Source of the DNA: Streptomyces sp. LUP47B
GTDB taxonomy: Bacteria; Actinomycetota; Actinomycetes; Streptomycetales; Streptomycetaceae
Length of the DNA stretch: 64,000 nt
Direction of reading: 5' to 3'
NCBI RefSeq assembly: GCF_001746295.1
Contig: NZ_MJAH01000001.1
Coordinates: 1,345,188-1,409,187 of the forward strand
In this document: positions 17,471 to 25,857 of the stretch, piece by piece
Position numbering within the stretch: the stretch's first letter is position 1
Layout: every line of letters starts with the position of its first letter
The notes under the pieces: model-generated
What the model saw: the letters and a program-made list of their open reading frames with translations, nothing else
Databases searched by the model: none
Told to the model about the DNA's origin: nothing
Program-made: the position numbers and the translations under genes

Positions 17471-17827
17471 TCAAGGCCTGCGTGAGACGTTACCGCGCGC
17501 CGCGGCCGGGGCTGTACGGGCCGTGAGCTGGCCGACCATGACGCGGACCACCGTCACGATGTCGGGGTCGTCGACGTAGTAGACCTGCCGTCGGCCCTCA
17601 CGGCGGGAGCGGACGAGCCCGGCGAGTTTCAGCTTGGCCAGGTGCTGGCTGACCGCGGGCAGCGCGCCGCCGACCCGGTCGGCGAGGTGGGTGACATCGC
17701 TCTCGCCCTGGGACAGCGCCCACATGATGTGCAGCCGGGCGGCGGACGCGAGGAGGCCGAACGCGGCGGCCGCCTCCGTCAGCACGTCGGCGGACGGATC
17801 CTCCGAACCACCGGCGAATGTCGCCAC
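17471..17827 (-). CDS. small ArsR/SmtB-family regulator lacking visible metal ligands
   Basis: Winged-helix repressor of about 118 residues from GTG 17827, which has a GGAGGGG ribosome site; the frame continues to 17854. Domain order is helices ending in HIMWALSQGE, then the recognition region LPAVSQHLAKLKLAGLVRSR, then the beta wing GRRQVYYVDDPDIV. No cysteines are present and the C-terminal helix lacks the His/Asp pattern of SmtB/CzrA/NmtR-type metal sensors, so it probably does not sense metal by that site. TTGCGCAA boxes lie about 100 and 190 bases upstream and around neighbouring genes, making it the obvious candidate for the box-binding protein. That link is inference. Confidence 0.85.
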   Translation of the reverse strand: MATFAGGSEDPSADVLTEAAAAFGLLASAARLHIMWALSQGESDVTHLADRVGGALPAVSQHLAKLKLAGLVRSRREGRRQVYYVDDPDIVTVVRVMVGQLTARTAPAAARGNVSRRP

Positions 17828-17926
17828 GATCCCCTCCCGTCCCCGACCGGTCACTGTCGACGCACGTGTGCTGTCTCAGTGTAAGGGCGGCGGGACGCGG
17901 TCCACGAGACCGCCTCCGATTCATTG

Positions 17927-17945
17927 ATTGCGCAATGTAATAAGT
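17927..17945. promoter_or_regulatory. TTGCGCAA box C, upstream of the ArsR-family gene
   Basis: Ten-base palindrome ATTGCGCAAT (17927-17936). The outer TTG and CAA triplets of boxes A and B are each matched at only two of three bases here (TTC, TAA), at the same spacing. It sits in the divergent region between the regulator and the YeaQ-like gene. Confidence 0.55.
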
Positions 17946-18017
17946 GTGTGAAAGAACATCGACGACTTGTCACCAGGCACGGCAGACGTCTTTTCTCCCT
18001 CGCCTCAGTCCTTAAGG

Positions 18018-18035
18018 TTGCGCAATCAGGCAACT
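18018..18035. promoter_or_regulatory. TTGCGCAA box D, upstream of YeaQ/GlsB-like gene
   Basis: TTGCGCAA-N5-CAACT: core plus right arm match boxes A and B, while the left arm is absent. It is 58-75 bases upstream of the GTG of the YeaQ-like gene, a plausible promoter position. Confidence 0.55.
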
Positions 18036-18092
18036 CGAAGTCTCGGATCCGGCGGACTTTCCCCGGCCCCGATCCAACTGGAGGACTACAAC

Positions 18093-18359
18093 GTGGGCAT
18101 CATCGGCTGGATCATCCTGGGTCTGCTCGCCGGAGCCATCGCCAAGATCCTGCTGCCGGGCCGCGACCCGGGCGGCCTGATCGGCACCACCCTCATCGGG
18201 GTCGCGGGAGCGTTCGTCGGCGGATGGCTCTCCTCCCGCTTCCTCGACCGCCCGGTGGAGAGTCACTTCTTCGACCTCTACACCTGGGGCGCGGCCATCG
18301 GCGGCTCCCTGGTGCTCCTGATCGGCTATCGCCTGCTGTTCGGAAACTCGCGGAAGTGA
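18093..18359 (+). CDS. YeaQ/YmgE/GlsB-family membrane protein
   Basis: 88-residue membrane protein of the family once called transglycosylase-associated, now usually listed as a stress-response family. Three hydrophobic segments are visible: IGWIILGLLAGAIAKIL, GLIGTTLIGVAGAFVGGWL and GAAIGGSLVLLIGYRLLF, with the typical LLPGRDPGGL motif after the first. Biochemical function is unknown; it may affect envelope properties. GTG 18093 is chosen for its GGAGGAC ribosome site six bases upstream. A second member of the family lies at 19191-19454. Confidence 0.88.
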   Translation: MGIIGWIILGLLAGAIAKILLPGRDPGGLIGTTLIGVAGAFVGGWLSSRFLDRPVESHFFDLYTWGAAIGGSLVLLIGYRLLFGNSRK

Positions 18360-19190
18360 TCCGAGGGGGGCGGTCCACCGGGCGGGGGCTCAGAGCGACC
18401 GACGGCACAGATACGGCAGGACGCCCCGCTCCACGAGAGCTTGCCGCCCCTGTCCAAGGGCAGCTCGACGCCGCGCCCGCGCACCCCGGCGCAGGCCCGA
18501 ACCGACCAGTGTCCAGAGACTCAAGCCCATAGTGAGGACCGCGAGAAGCGCAACACCCGACCGGCGTTGACCACCGACGCTCCCAACTCCGCGGTCGGCG
18601 CGGCGAGATGCAGTCACTACCCGATGAGCAGGAGAAGGGCCGCCGCGCCGGCCGACACGAGGGTCGCGAGTGCAGCGACGGCGGTCCTCACGGCGCCGAC
18701 GGCGCTGGGAAACCTCGCGCGCGGGGCTCGCCCTCGGTTCCCCGCGGGCCGCCTGGCAGACCCTTCTCTCGGCTGGCGCCCGGCGCTGTCCCGAGCGGCC
18801 GGACAGTCCCGGCACTCGTCATCCCCGGCGGCGGCCATCTCCTGAGTAGCCGAACGTGCGCGAACCTCCAAATGCGCCCCGGCAATTCGCTGCGGTCGCC
18901 TCGGAGGGCCGAGCCGATGTCGCCGCGGTCGAGGGCCGGACACAACGCCCTCTCGAAATCCGCCCGACTGGCGCCCGCCGCCCCGGCTGATGGCCTTCAG
19001 CTGGGCGGGCTCCACGCGCTCCTCGCCGGGATCCGCACGCCCCTGGCCGACCGCGCGGAACTTCCACTCCGGGCCGTTCCGGAGCCTCCTTGAGCGGCGA
19101 GACGTCGCCCAAGCAATGGCCAAGGCTGTGGAGTGTGCGCCCCATCGGCGGGCACTCGTGCGTCACCAACTACGGATGGGGTGACACCGC
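18360..19190. other. 830-base region with no intact gene, possibly degenerate
   Basis: Open frames on both strands are short, overlapping and without ribosome sites. On the minus strand, around 19045-19075, a frame encodes [10 protein letters not shown]. This is nearly identical to [11 protein letters not shown] of the TerD protein at 31905-33116, and suggests a decayed fragment of a TerD-like gene. The same frame ends at 18617 with a hydrophobic Ala/Leu segment (TLVSAGAAALLLLIG). I would treat the region as a gene remnant or non-coding DNA. Confidence 0.45.
19042..19080 (-). pseudogene. possible remnant of a TerD-domain gene
   Basis: Only about ten codons ([10 protein letters not shown]) match the TerD domain consensus seen intact elsewhere in this window. 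The sequence before and after does not continue the domain, so it is at most a fragment. Chance is possible, but nine identical consecutive residues including Trp make it worth checking. Confidence 0.3.
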
Positions 19191-19454
19191 ATGGAGATCT
19201 CAGGCGTGATCAGCGCGATTGTCATCGGCATCGTGATCGGTGTCCTCGGCCGGCTCGTGGTCCCCGGGCGCCAGCACATCGGCATGCTGTGGACGATCCT
19301 GATCGGCATCGTCGCCGCCTTCATCGGCACGGGCATCGCGGCAGGCCTCGATGTCGCCGACACCAAGGGCGTCGACTGGGTCGAGTGGCTGATCCAGATC
19401 GCCGTGGCCGCGCTCGGGGTGGCCGCGCTCAGCAAGGTGAAGGTGCGCCACTGA
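19191..19454 (+). CDS. second YeaQ/YmgE/GlsB-family membrane protein
   Basis: 87-residue membrane protein from the same family as the one at 18093-18359. Three hydrophobic segments (ISAIVIGIVIGVLGRLVV, MLWTILIGIVAAFIGTGIAA, WLIQIAVAALGVAALS) and the LVVPGRQ motif in the usual place. It contains an acidic insertion (DVADTKGVDW) before the last helix. ATG 19191 is preceded by a modest GGGG ribosome site. No TTGCGCAA box is seen in front of this copy. Confidence 0.85.
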   Translation: MEISGVISAIVIGIVIGVLGRLVVPGRQHIGMLWTILIGIVAAFIGTGIAAGLDVADTKGVDWVEWLIQIAVAALGVAALSKVKVRH

Positions 19455-19583
19455 CGGTCCGGCATGTCCGGATGGCGTGCAGATCAGCTCGGGGTCGCCT
19501 GCCGGATCGCGCCGACCAGCCCGATCCGGCGGGCGGCGACCCCCGCCCGGGCGCGGTCGCGCAGGCGGTCCGACCCAGCCCGT

Positions 19584-20549
19584 TCACCCGTCGAACGCCG
19601 CACCGCCCTTGAGTTGGCGCCTCTCTCGGAGCAGGACGGCGACCGGCACGCGGACGCCGTAGCCCACCGCGCGCCTGGTGACGGACGTGCCGGTGTTCTC
19701 GACTCGGCCCAACTGGTGCTCGGCCAGGTCCAGCAGAGCACGCTGCAACGGCCGGAAGCCCGGCACGGTGGAGTCCAGGAGGGCTCGCGAGTCGGTCAAC
19801 GACTTTCTGGTCCTGGCGCAGGTCAGGGCCACCAACTCCTTTACGGCCGAGGTGTCCTGGCCCTGCTCGAGGTCGGCGCGGGTGACCCCGAGGCGGTCCA
19901 GGTCGTCCTGCGGCAGATAGAGGCGCCCTTCGGCCAGGTCGTCGGTGAGGTCGGTCAGGAAGTCCAGGCGTTGCAGACCATCGGCGAACGATCGGCAACG
20001 CGACCGGAAGACCTCGTCACCGCCACCCTCGTACTGCAGGTCCTCGATCAGCATCAGGGCCGGCAGGGCGAGGTGGTCGACGTAGCGCTGGAAGTCGGCT
20101 TCGGTGGCGTGGCCGGTGAAGTGCAGTTCCTCGGTGGTGGCCTTGAGGTAGGTGTGCACCCAGTGATGGGGCAGCCGCCGTGCGGCCACGGTGTGCAGGA
20201 AGGCCCGCAGGACGGGGTCGTCGGCGCGCCCCGACTCCAGCCCCACGGTGACCTGTTCTGACCACGCCCGCCAGCGGGGCAGCCGTTCGTGCAGCGGCCC
20301 CTGGTCGGCGAGGTCGTCGGTCCGCGCCAGGAAGGCGTACGCGGCGACCACGTGCGGGTGCAGTGCCGGAGCCACCAGCAGACGTACGGCGGCGTAGTGG
20401 GCGAGGATTCTGCGGGCGAAGACCCGAGCAGCCGTCGAATAGTCCGCGCGCAGGGCACGGTCCCGCACACCGGCGGCCGTCAGCCTGCGATCCCAACTCG
20501 GCACGTCGTACCGCCCTTTCCTCTCCGACCCGGCCCGCCGGACCGCCAC
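19584..20549 (-). CDS. squalene/phytoene synthase family protein
   Basis: Head-to-head prenyl transferase fold, 321 residues from GTG 20549 (306 from GTG 20504). The two aspartate-rich motifs are visible as ARTDDLAD (about residue 75) and DLTDDLAEGRLYLPQDD (about 200-216). Family members join two C15 or C20 prenyl diphosphates, feeding hopanoids or carotenoids. No other crt or shc/hpn gene is adjacent, so the product is uncertain. An HpnB-like glycosyltransferase lies 10 kb away, but a link is speculative. Confidence 0.85.
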   Translation of the reverse strand: MAVRRAGSERKGRYDVPSWDRRLTAAGVRDRALRADYSTAARVFARRILAHYAAVRLLVAPALHPHVVAAYAFLARTDDLADQGPLHERLPRWRAWSEQVTVGLESGRADDPVLRAFLHTVAARRLPHHWVHTYLKATTEELHFTGHATEADFQRYVDHLALPALMLIEDLQYEGGGDEVFRSRCRSFADGLQRLDFLTDLTDDLAEGRLYLPQDDLDRLGVTRADLEQGQDTSAVKELVALTCARTRKSLTDSRALLDSTVPGFRPLQRALLDLAEHQLGRVENTGTSVTRRAVGYGVRVPVAVLLRERRQLKGGAAFDG

Positions 20550-20630
20550 GGCCCGGTCGGCTACGGCGTCGAATGAGCGGTCGGGGTGACCTTAGCCTCC
20601 TCCCAACTGCGGTTGTGCACCGATGACTTG

Positions 20631-21323
20631 TCAGTGAGTGGAGAGTTCTACGAGGTGCCGGGCCGTGCGAGCGGGATCGACGATCTGGTGGAGGTGTGCG
20701 CCGGGCAAGTGGGCCACCCGCCAGCCGCGTCGGCGCGCCTCGTCGGCAAATCCGTCGTACGGCGGGCCGAACAGCACGTAGGAGCAGGGGTGGTCGTCCC
20801 AGCCGTCGGAGACCGGGATGTGCTGCTCGTAGTAGGACAGGGGCAGAGCGGGCTGCTCCTCCACCACCTTCTGTCGCACCTGCGGATCGGAGAACATGGG
20901 GGCGACGTCTGCCTCGTCCCACCAGTCGGTCCAGCGCGGCAGTCTGCCGTTCACGGCCTTCGGGCGGAGGAACTCCAGCAACTCGGGCGGGGCGACAGGG
21001 GTGGGCCCGGCCCGGGCCGGCAGTGCGGCATCGACGAAGACCGAGGCGGTCACCGCATGGTCGAGGCCCGAGCGGATCGCCGGGAGGAACAGGCCCGCGT
21101 TGCTGTGAGCGACCAGCACGAGGGGGCTGTCGACCGGGACCTCGCGGAGGTCGTCGCGTACGGCGTCGACCACACGGGGCCAGAAGGGCGCAGGGCCGGC
21201 GCCCACGTGCAGGAGGGACGGCACCCTTGCCCGGTGTCCCGCCGCCACCAGGTTTTCGGCGACGGGGCGCCAGGTCGAGGGCCCCACGGACGGACTGTGC
21301 ACGAGAACGAAGACCGGCTGCAT
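20631..21323 (-). CDS. alpha/beta hydrolase
   Basis: 230-residue serine hydrolase. The oxyanion strand FVLVHSPSVGPSTW begins the domain, the nucleophile elbow is VAHSNAG (Ser74) and the catalytic histidine is probably in GAHLHQ near residue 212. The family acts on esters, amides or C-C bonds; nothing points to a specific substrate. The short insertion DWWDEADVAPMF (cap region) is typical of small esterases. ATG 21323 lies 234 bases from the divergent transporter gene. Confidence 0.85.
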   Translation of the reverse strand: MQPVFVLVHSPSVGPSTWRPVAENLVAAGHRARVPSLLHVGAGPAPFWPRVVDAVRDDLREVPVDSPLVLVAHSNAGLFLPAIRSGLDHAVTASVFVDAALPARAGPTPVAPPELLEFLRPKAVNGRLPRWTDWWDEADVAPMFSDPQVRQKVVEEQPALPLSYYEQHIPVSDGWDDHPCSYVLFGPPYDGFADEARRRGWRVAHLPGAHLHQIVDPARTARHLVELSTH

Positions 21324-21557
21324 GGAACGATCCTGTCGCCCACCCCGGCGCAGCCGCGACCGGCTCGGCCGACAGCAGAACGGCCGTACCGACGGTCATG
21401 TCCGGCAGGAGCTCCGCGCCCGCGATGGCACACATGTGGAAACCCCGGATAGCCCACCCCAGAACTATGGTGCGCCGCCACATGTGCCCATGAAATGTGC
21501 GTTCCTACGGTGTGCGCATACCTACCCGTCCCCACCGCACACGAGGAAGTGGCGCAC

Positions 21558-22946
21558 ATGGCCTCAGCAGCATCCGCTCCCCCGACGCCGACCAACCTGA
21601 GGCGCATCGTCGCCGCCAGCCTCATCGGCACCACCATCGAGTGGTACGACTTCTTCCTCTACGGCTCCGCGGCCGCCCTGGTCTTCAACAAGCTGTTCTT
21701 TCCCGACTCCGACCCGCTCGTCGGCACGCTGCTGTCCTTCCTGACGTATGCCGTCGGATTCGCCGCCCGTCCCCTCGGTGCCCTGGTGTTCGGGCACTAC
21801 GGCGACCGGCTCGGACGCAAGAAGCTCCTGGTCCTGAGTCTGCTGCTGATGGGCGGGGCGACCTTCGCCATCGGGCTGCTGCCCACGCACGCCACCGTCG
21901 GCACGGCCGCTCCCGTGCTGCTGACCGTGCTGCGCCTGGTCCAGGGCTTCGCGCTCGGCGGGGAGTGGGGCGGCGCCGTGCTCCTGGTGTCCGAGCACGG
22001 GGACGCGCGGCGGCGCGGCTTCTGGGCCTCGTGGCCGCAGACCGGCGCACCGGCAGGACAACTCCTCGCCACGGGTGTGCTGTCGCTGCTGACCGCCCTA
22101 CTGTCGGACGCCGCGTTCGGCAGCTGGGGCTGGCGGATTCCCTTCCTGCTCTCCGGTGTCCTGGTGATCGTCGGCCTGTGGATCCGGCTGTCCGTCGACG
22201 AATCCCCTGTGTTCAAGCAGGCGTTGGCGCACGCGGAGGCCCGCAAGGCGGCGCGGGACGGCGCGGTCGAGAAGCTGCCGGTCGTCTCCGTGCTGCGGCA
22301 CCACTGGCGCGATGTGCTGGTCGCCATGGGCGCGCGCATGGCGGAGAACATCAGCTACTACGTCATCACCGCCTTCATCCTCGTCTACGCCACCACGTCG
22401 GCCGGAGTCTCCAAGCAGACCGCCCTCAACTCGGTGCTGATCGCCTCGGCCGTGCACTTCGCGGTGATCCCCGCCTGGGGAGCCCTGTCGGACCGCGTCG
22501 GGCGGCGCCCCGTGTACCTGATCGGCGCGGTCGGCGTGGGGCTGTGGATGTTCCCCTTCTTCTCACTCATCGACACCGGTGGCTTCGGCAACATGGTCCT
22601 CGCGGTGACCGTCGGACTCGTGATGCACGGCGCCATGTACGCGCCCCAGGCGGCCTTCTTCTCGGAGATGTTCGCGACCCGGATGCGGTACTCCGGTGCC
22701 TCCATCGGCGCTCAGTTCGCCTCCGTCGCAGCAGGCGCCCCGGCACCTCTCATCGCCACCGCGCTCCTCTCCGACTACGGCAGCTCCACCCCGATCGCCC
22801 TGTACGTCATCGCCGCGGCCGTCCTGACGGTCGTCGCCGTGGGTGTCGCCAAGGAGACTCGCCACCGGGACCTGGCCGACGCCGAGCCGGCCACCGATCG
22901 CGAGCCCGCGGCCAAGTCCCCCGCCGCGGACGCCCGGACCGCCTGA
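21558..22946 (+). CDS. MFS metabolite:H+ symporter (MHS family)
   Basis: 462-residue inner-membrane transporter with twelve predicted helices. Diagnostic MHS features are IGTTIEWYDFFLYG at the first helix, FGHYGDRLGRKKLL in the first loop, the LRLVQGFALGGEWGGAVLLVSEH segment, and LSDRVGRRPVYL in the second half. Family members import citrate, alpha-ketoglutarate, shikimate or similar carboxylates with protons. Neighbouring PucR-type regulator and 3-hydroxybutyrate dehydrogenase suggest a small carboxylate such as hydroxybutyrate; this is inference. ATG 21558 has a GAGGAAG site. Confidence 0.92.
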   Translation: MASAASAPPTPTNLRRIVAASLIGTTIEWYDFFLYGSAAALVFNKLFFPDSDPLVGTLLSFLTYAVGFAARPLGALVFGHYGDRLGRKKLLVLSLLLMGGATFAIGLLPTHATVGTAAPVLLTVLRLVQGFALGGEWGGAVLLVSEHGDARRRGFWASWPQTGAPAGQLLATGVLSLLTALLSDAAFGSWGWRIPFLLSGVLVIVGLWIRLSVDESPVFKQALAHAEARKAARDGAVEKLPVVSVLRHHWRDVLVAMGARMAENISYYVITAFILVYATTSAGVSKQTALNSVLIASAVHFAVIPAWGALSDRVGRRPVYLIGAVGVGLWMFPFFSLIDTGGFGNMVLAVTVGLVMHGAMYAPQAAFFSEMFATRMRYSGASIGAQFASVAAGAPAPLIATALLSDYGSSTPIALYVIAAAVLTVVAVGVAKETRHRDLADAEPATDREPAAKSPAADARTA

Positions 22947-22973
22947 GTCCTGGGCGGTGCCCGAGCTCATCGG

Positions 22974-23000
22974 CCCCCGTACGCTGCGTGCGTGCGGGGG
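22974..23000. terminator. hairpin between the MHS transporter and PucR regulator
   Basis: Left arm CCCCCGTACG (22974-22983), seven-base loop, right arm CGTGCGGGGG (22991-23000), one G-T/A-C mismatch. It lies 27 bases after the transporter stop and touches the end of the convergent regulator gene, so it likely terminates both. Confidence 0.65.
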
Positions 23001-24938
23001 TCAGTGCCGCGTCGGCGCCGCCAACCGGTGCAGTCTCAGAGCGAGTTGGATCTCCAACGCGCGTGCGGGGCTCTGCCAGTCCTCACCGAGCAGGCGGCCC
23101 ACGCGCTCCAGGCGCTGGGCGACGGTGTTCACATGGACGTGCAGCTCGTCCTTGGTCCGGGCCGGGCTCATCCCGCACGCGAAGTAGGCGTCGAGGGTGC
23201 GCAGGAGATCGGTGCCCCGACGGTCGTCGTAGGAGACGACCTGACCGATGGTCCGGTCGACGAAGCCCGCGATGTCCCGGTCACCGGCGAGGAGCAGTCC
23301 GAGGAATCCGAAGTCCTCGGCGGCGGCACCGTCTCCCGAGCGGCCCAGCAGGCGCAGCGCGTCGAGGCAGCGGCGGCCCTCCTCGTAGGCTGCGGCCACG
23401 GCGTCCAGATGGACGACGAGATCGCGGACCGGGCCCGAGGCGCCGACGGTCACCGCCTCGTGGACGGCTGTTCCGAGGTGTCCGGCGGTGCGGCGGGCCA
23501 GTTCGGTGGCCGTGTCCCCGGCGGTGAGGGGCAGCAGCAGCACGGTGCCGCCGTCACGGGCGGCGGCCAGGCCGTGCCGGGTGGCGGCGAGGTGGGAGGC
23601 CGCGGACCACAGGCGTCTGCGGGCGGCCGCCTCCTGGTCGGCGTCGGCCGCGGCGCCGTCGAGACGGGCGGCCAGCACGATGTGGGTGGCGTCGAGGTCG
23701 GCGTCCAGCCGGGCCGCGCGTTCGCGCAGCAGACGAGGATCGCGGTCGCGCGCGTCGAGCAGGTCGTCCAGGAGTTCGCCGCGCACCCGCTGTTCGGCCT
23801 CGGCGGCGGAACGCCTGGCCAGCAGGAGCAGCGAGGTGACCATCGCGGCGCGCTCCAGGGTGCGCTGGTCCACGGGGTCGAGTCCGGGGTGGCCGCGCAG
23901 CACGAGGGCACCGAGGAGTTCTCCGCCGGCGGCGACCGCGGCGATCCAGTCGTCCTTGTGCCGTACGGCGTGGCCTTCGGCCCGGGAGGCCTCCAGCGCC
24001 TCGGTGGGCGCGACCTCGGAGAACTCGACCGTGCCGTCGAGGATTTCGGAGACGGCCGCGGCCACGTCGTGCACCCCGCCACCGCGCAGCACCAGTTCGG
24101 CGAGCCGGTCGTGGACGTCGGAGGCGCGCTCGATGACGCCGCTGTGATCCCGGATGATCTCGTTGGCCCGCTCCAGCTCGGTCAGGGCCGAACGGGTCTC
24201 GGTGAGCAGGTTCGCGGTGTCGATGGCGGCCGCGGCCAGCGCGGCGAAGGAGCCGAGGAGCGCGATCTGCTCCCGCTCGAAGACCCGGGCACGCCGGTCC
24301 GCCGCGAACAGCACCCCGATGACGTGGTGCCCCAGCGTCAGCGGCACGCCGAGGATGGCGACCAGGCCCTCGTCCCGCACGCCCGCGTCGATGGTGAGGG
24401 TGTGTTGGAAGCGGTCGTCCTTGAAGTAGTCGTCGGTGACATAGGGACGGGCGGTCTGGGCGACCAGCCCGCCGAGCCCCTCGCCCATCCCGAGCCGCAG
24501 CTGTTGGAAGCGGGCCGCGACCGAGCCCTCGGTGACCCGCATGTAGGTGTCGCCCCGCGCCGGGTCGTTCAGGCTGAGGTAGGCCACGTCCGTGCCGAGC
24601 AGGGACCGGGCGCGCTGCACGATGGCCCGCAGCACGGCGTCCAGGTCTCTGAGCCCGGCCAGGTCGTGGGCGGTCTCGAACAGGGCGGACAGCTCGGCCT
24701 CCCGCCGGCGTCGGCCCTCCAGCTCGGAGCGCACCCGCAGGGCGACCGCCTTGGCCGCTTCCAGCGCGGCGATCCGCTCGGTGGGCCTTCCCTCGGCGCG
24801 GGCGATCAGCACCGGCTGCTCGTAGGCCTCGGCGGACGCGCCCCTGGCGAGCAGCTCGAGGAAGGGTGCCTCGGCGCTGCCGGCGGGGCGCTCGGCGGAC
24901 TGCAGGTGATCGCTGGACATGCCCACAGGATTGCTCAT
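23001..24938 (-). CDS. GAF-domain PucR/CdaR-family transcriptional regulator
   Basis: 645-residue cytosolic activator. A GAF sensor domain lies at about residues 95-250 (LFETAHDLAGLRDLDAVL, LGMGEGLGGLVA, ILGVPLTLGHHVIGVLFAADR). The middle region is the PucR/GGDEF-like segment (RDGGTVLLLPLTAGDTATEL). The C-terminal helix-turn-helix is DLLRTLDAYFACGMSPARTK, followed by LHVHVNTVAQRLERVGRLLG. Such regulators usually control neighbouring catabolic genes, here the MHS transporter and 3-hydroxybutyrate dehydrogenase. A start at the internal Met7 is also possible. Confidence 0.92.
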   Translation of the reverse strand: MSNPVGMSSDHLQSAERPAGSAEAPFLELLARGASAEAYEQPVLIARAEGRPTERIAALEAAKAVALRVRSELEGRRRREAELSALFETAHDLAGLRDLDAVLRAIVQRARSLLGTDVAYLSLNDPARGDTYMRVTEGSVAARFQQLRLGMGEGLGGLVAQTARPYVTDDYFKDDRFQHTLTIDAGVRDEGLVAILGVPLTLGHHVIGVLFAADRRARVFEREQIALLGSFAALAAAAIDTANLLTETRSALTELERANEIIRDHSGVIERASDVHDRLAELVLRGGGVHDVAAAVSEILDGTVEFSEVAPTEALEASRAEGHAVRHKDDWIAAVAAGGELLGALVLRGHPGLDPVDQRTLERAAMVTSLLLLARRSAAEAEQRVRGELLDDLLDARDRDPRLLRERAARLDADLDATHIVLAARLDGAAADADQEAAARRRLWSAASHLAATRHGLAAARDGGTVLLLPLTAGDTATELARRTAGHLGTAVHEAVTVGASGPVRDLVVHLDAVAAAYEEGRRCLDALRLLGRSGDGAAAEDFGFLGLLLAGDRDIAGFVDRTIGQVVSYDDRRGTDLLRTLDAYFACGMSPARTKDELHVHVNTVAQRLERVGRLLGEDWQSPARALEIQLALRLHRLAAPTRH

Positions 24939-25002
24939 CGCACGCTCACCCCGTCAGGCCTGTGGAAAAGTCCGGGCGGGGCGGCGTACGGCCGGATGCC
25001 GG

Positions 25003-25803
25003 TCAGTGCGCGGTCCAGCCGCCGTCGAGGACGAGCGACGTTCCGGTGACGAAGGACGCCTGCGGGCCGCACAGGTAGGCCACGGCCTCGGCGACCTCCT
25101 CCGGCTCGATGAGCCGCTTGAGCGCGCTGTCCTGGAGCAGCACCTCGGACACCACCCGTTCCTCGGGGATGCCGTGCGCAAGGGCCTGGTCGGTGATCTG
25201 CCGCTCGACCAGCGGTGTTCGCACATAGGCGGGGTTCACACAGTTAGAGGTCACTCCGTGGGGGGCGCCTTCGAGGGCGGCCGTCTTGGACAGGCCCTCC
25301 AGACCGTGTTTGGCGGCCACATAGGCCGCCTTGTAGGCCGAGGCGCGCAGGCCGTGGACCGAGGACACGTTGACGATCCGCCCCCACCCCTGCCCGTACA
25401 TGTGCGGCAGGGCGCCGCGGATCAGGCGGAACGGCGCCTCCAGCATCACGGTGAGCACCGTGTGGAACACCTCGGGCGGGAACTCCTCGATGGGGCGCAC
25501 CAGTTGGAGGCCGGCGTTGTTGACGAGGACGTCGGTGCCCGCGGCGGCGTGCTCGGCGGCGTCCAGGTCGGTGAGGTCGAGCACCAGCGGTTCGACGGTG
25601 CCCGCCAGTCCCGCGGACCGCTCGGTGAGCGCGTCCAGACCGGCCGCGTCCCGGTCGACCGCTCTCACCTTGGCCCCGGCCGCCGCGAGCCGCAGCGCAC
25701 AGGCGCGGCCGATGCCGCCGGCCGCGCCGGTGACGAGGGCGGTGCGGCCGCCGAGGTCGAGCGTGGGAGCGTGGGGGCCCGGGAGGGCGCTGCTGGCGGT
25801 CAT
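25003..25803 (-). CDS. 3-hydroxybutyrate dehydrogenase (SDR family)
   Basis: Oxidises D-3-hydroxybutyrate to acetoacetate with NAD; 266 residues, cytosolic. Short-chain dehydrogenase motifs: TGAAGGIGRA (about 25-34), NNAGLQLV, the serine of NVSSVHG and the YVAAKHG catalytic Tyr/Lys pair. VNPAYVRTPLVERQI and the C-terminal LVLDGGWTAH are typical of the BdhA-like branch. It is downstream of the PucR regulator in genomic order but transcribed first on the minus strand, with 64 bases between them, so both may form one transcript. Confidence 0.88.
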   Translation of the reverse strand: MTASSALPGPHAPTLDLGGRTALVTGAAGGIGRACALRLAAAGAKVRAVDRDAAGLDALTERSAGLAGTVEPLVLDLTDLDAAEHAAAGTDVLVNNAGLQLVRPIEEFPPEVFHTVLTVMLEAPFRLIRGALPHMYGQGWGRIVNVSSVHGLRASAYKAAYVAAKHGLEGLSKTAALEGAPHGVTSNCVNPAYVRTPLVERQITDQALAHGIPEERVVSEVLLQDSALKRLIEPEEVAEAVAYLCGPQASFVTGTSLVLDGGWTAH

Positions 25804-25857
25804 GCTCCGATCCTAGGGAGCGCCCGACCCCCACCACATGTGGTCACACCCCATACT

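Noticed and set aside
17383-17526. Small plus-strand frame between LCP and the ArsR-like gene
   Set aside because: It overlaps the 3' end of the regulator on the other strand, lacks a credible ribosome site and has no recognisable domain.
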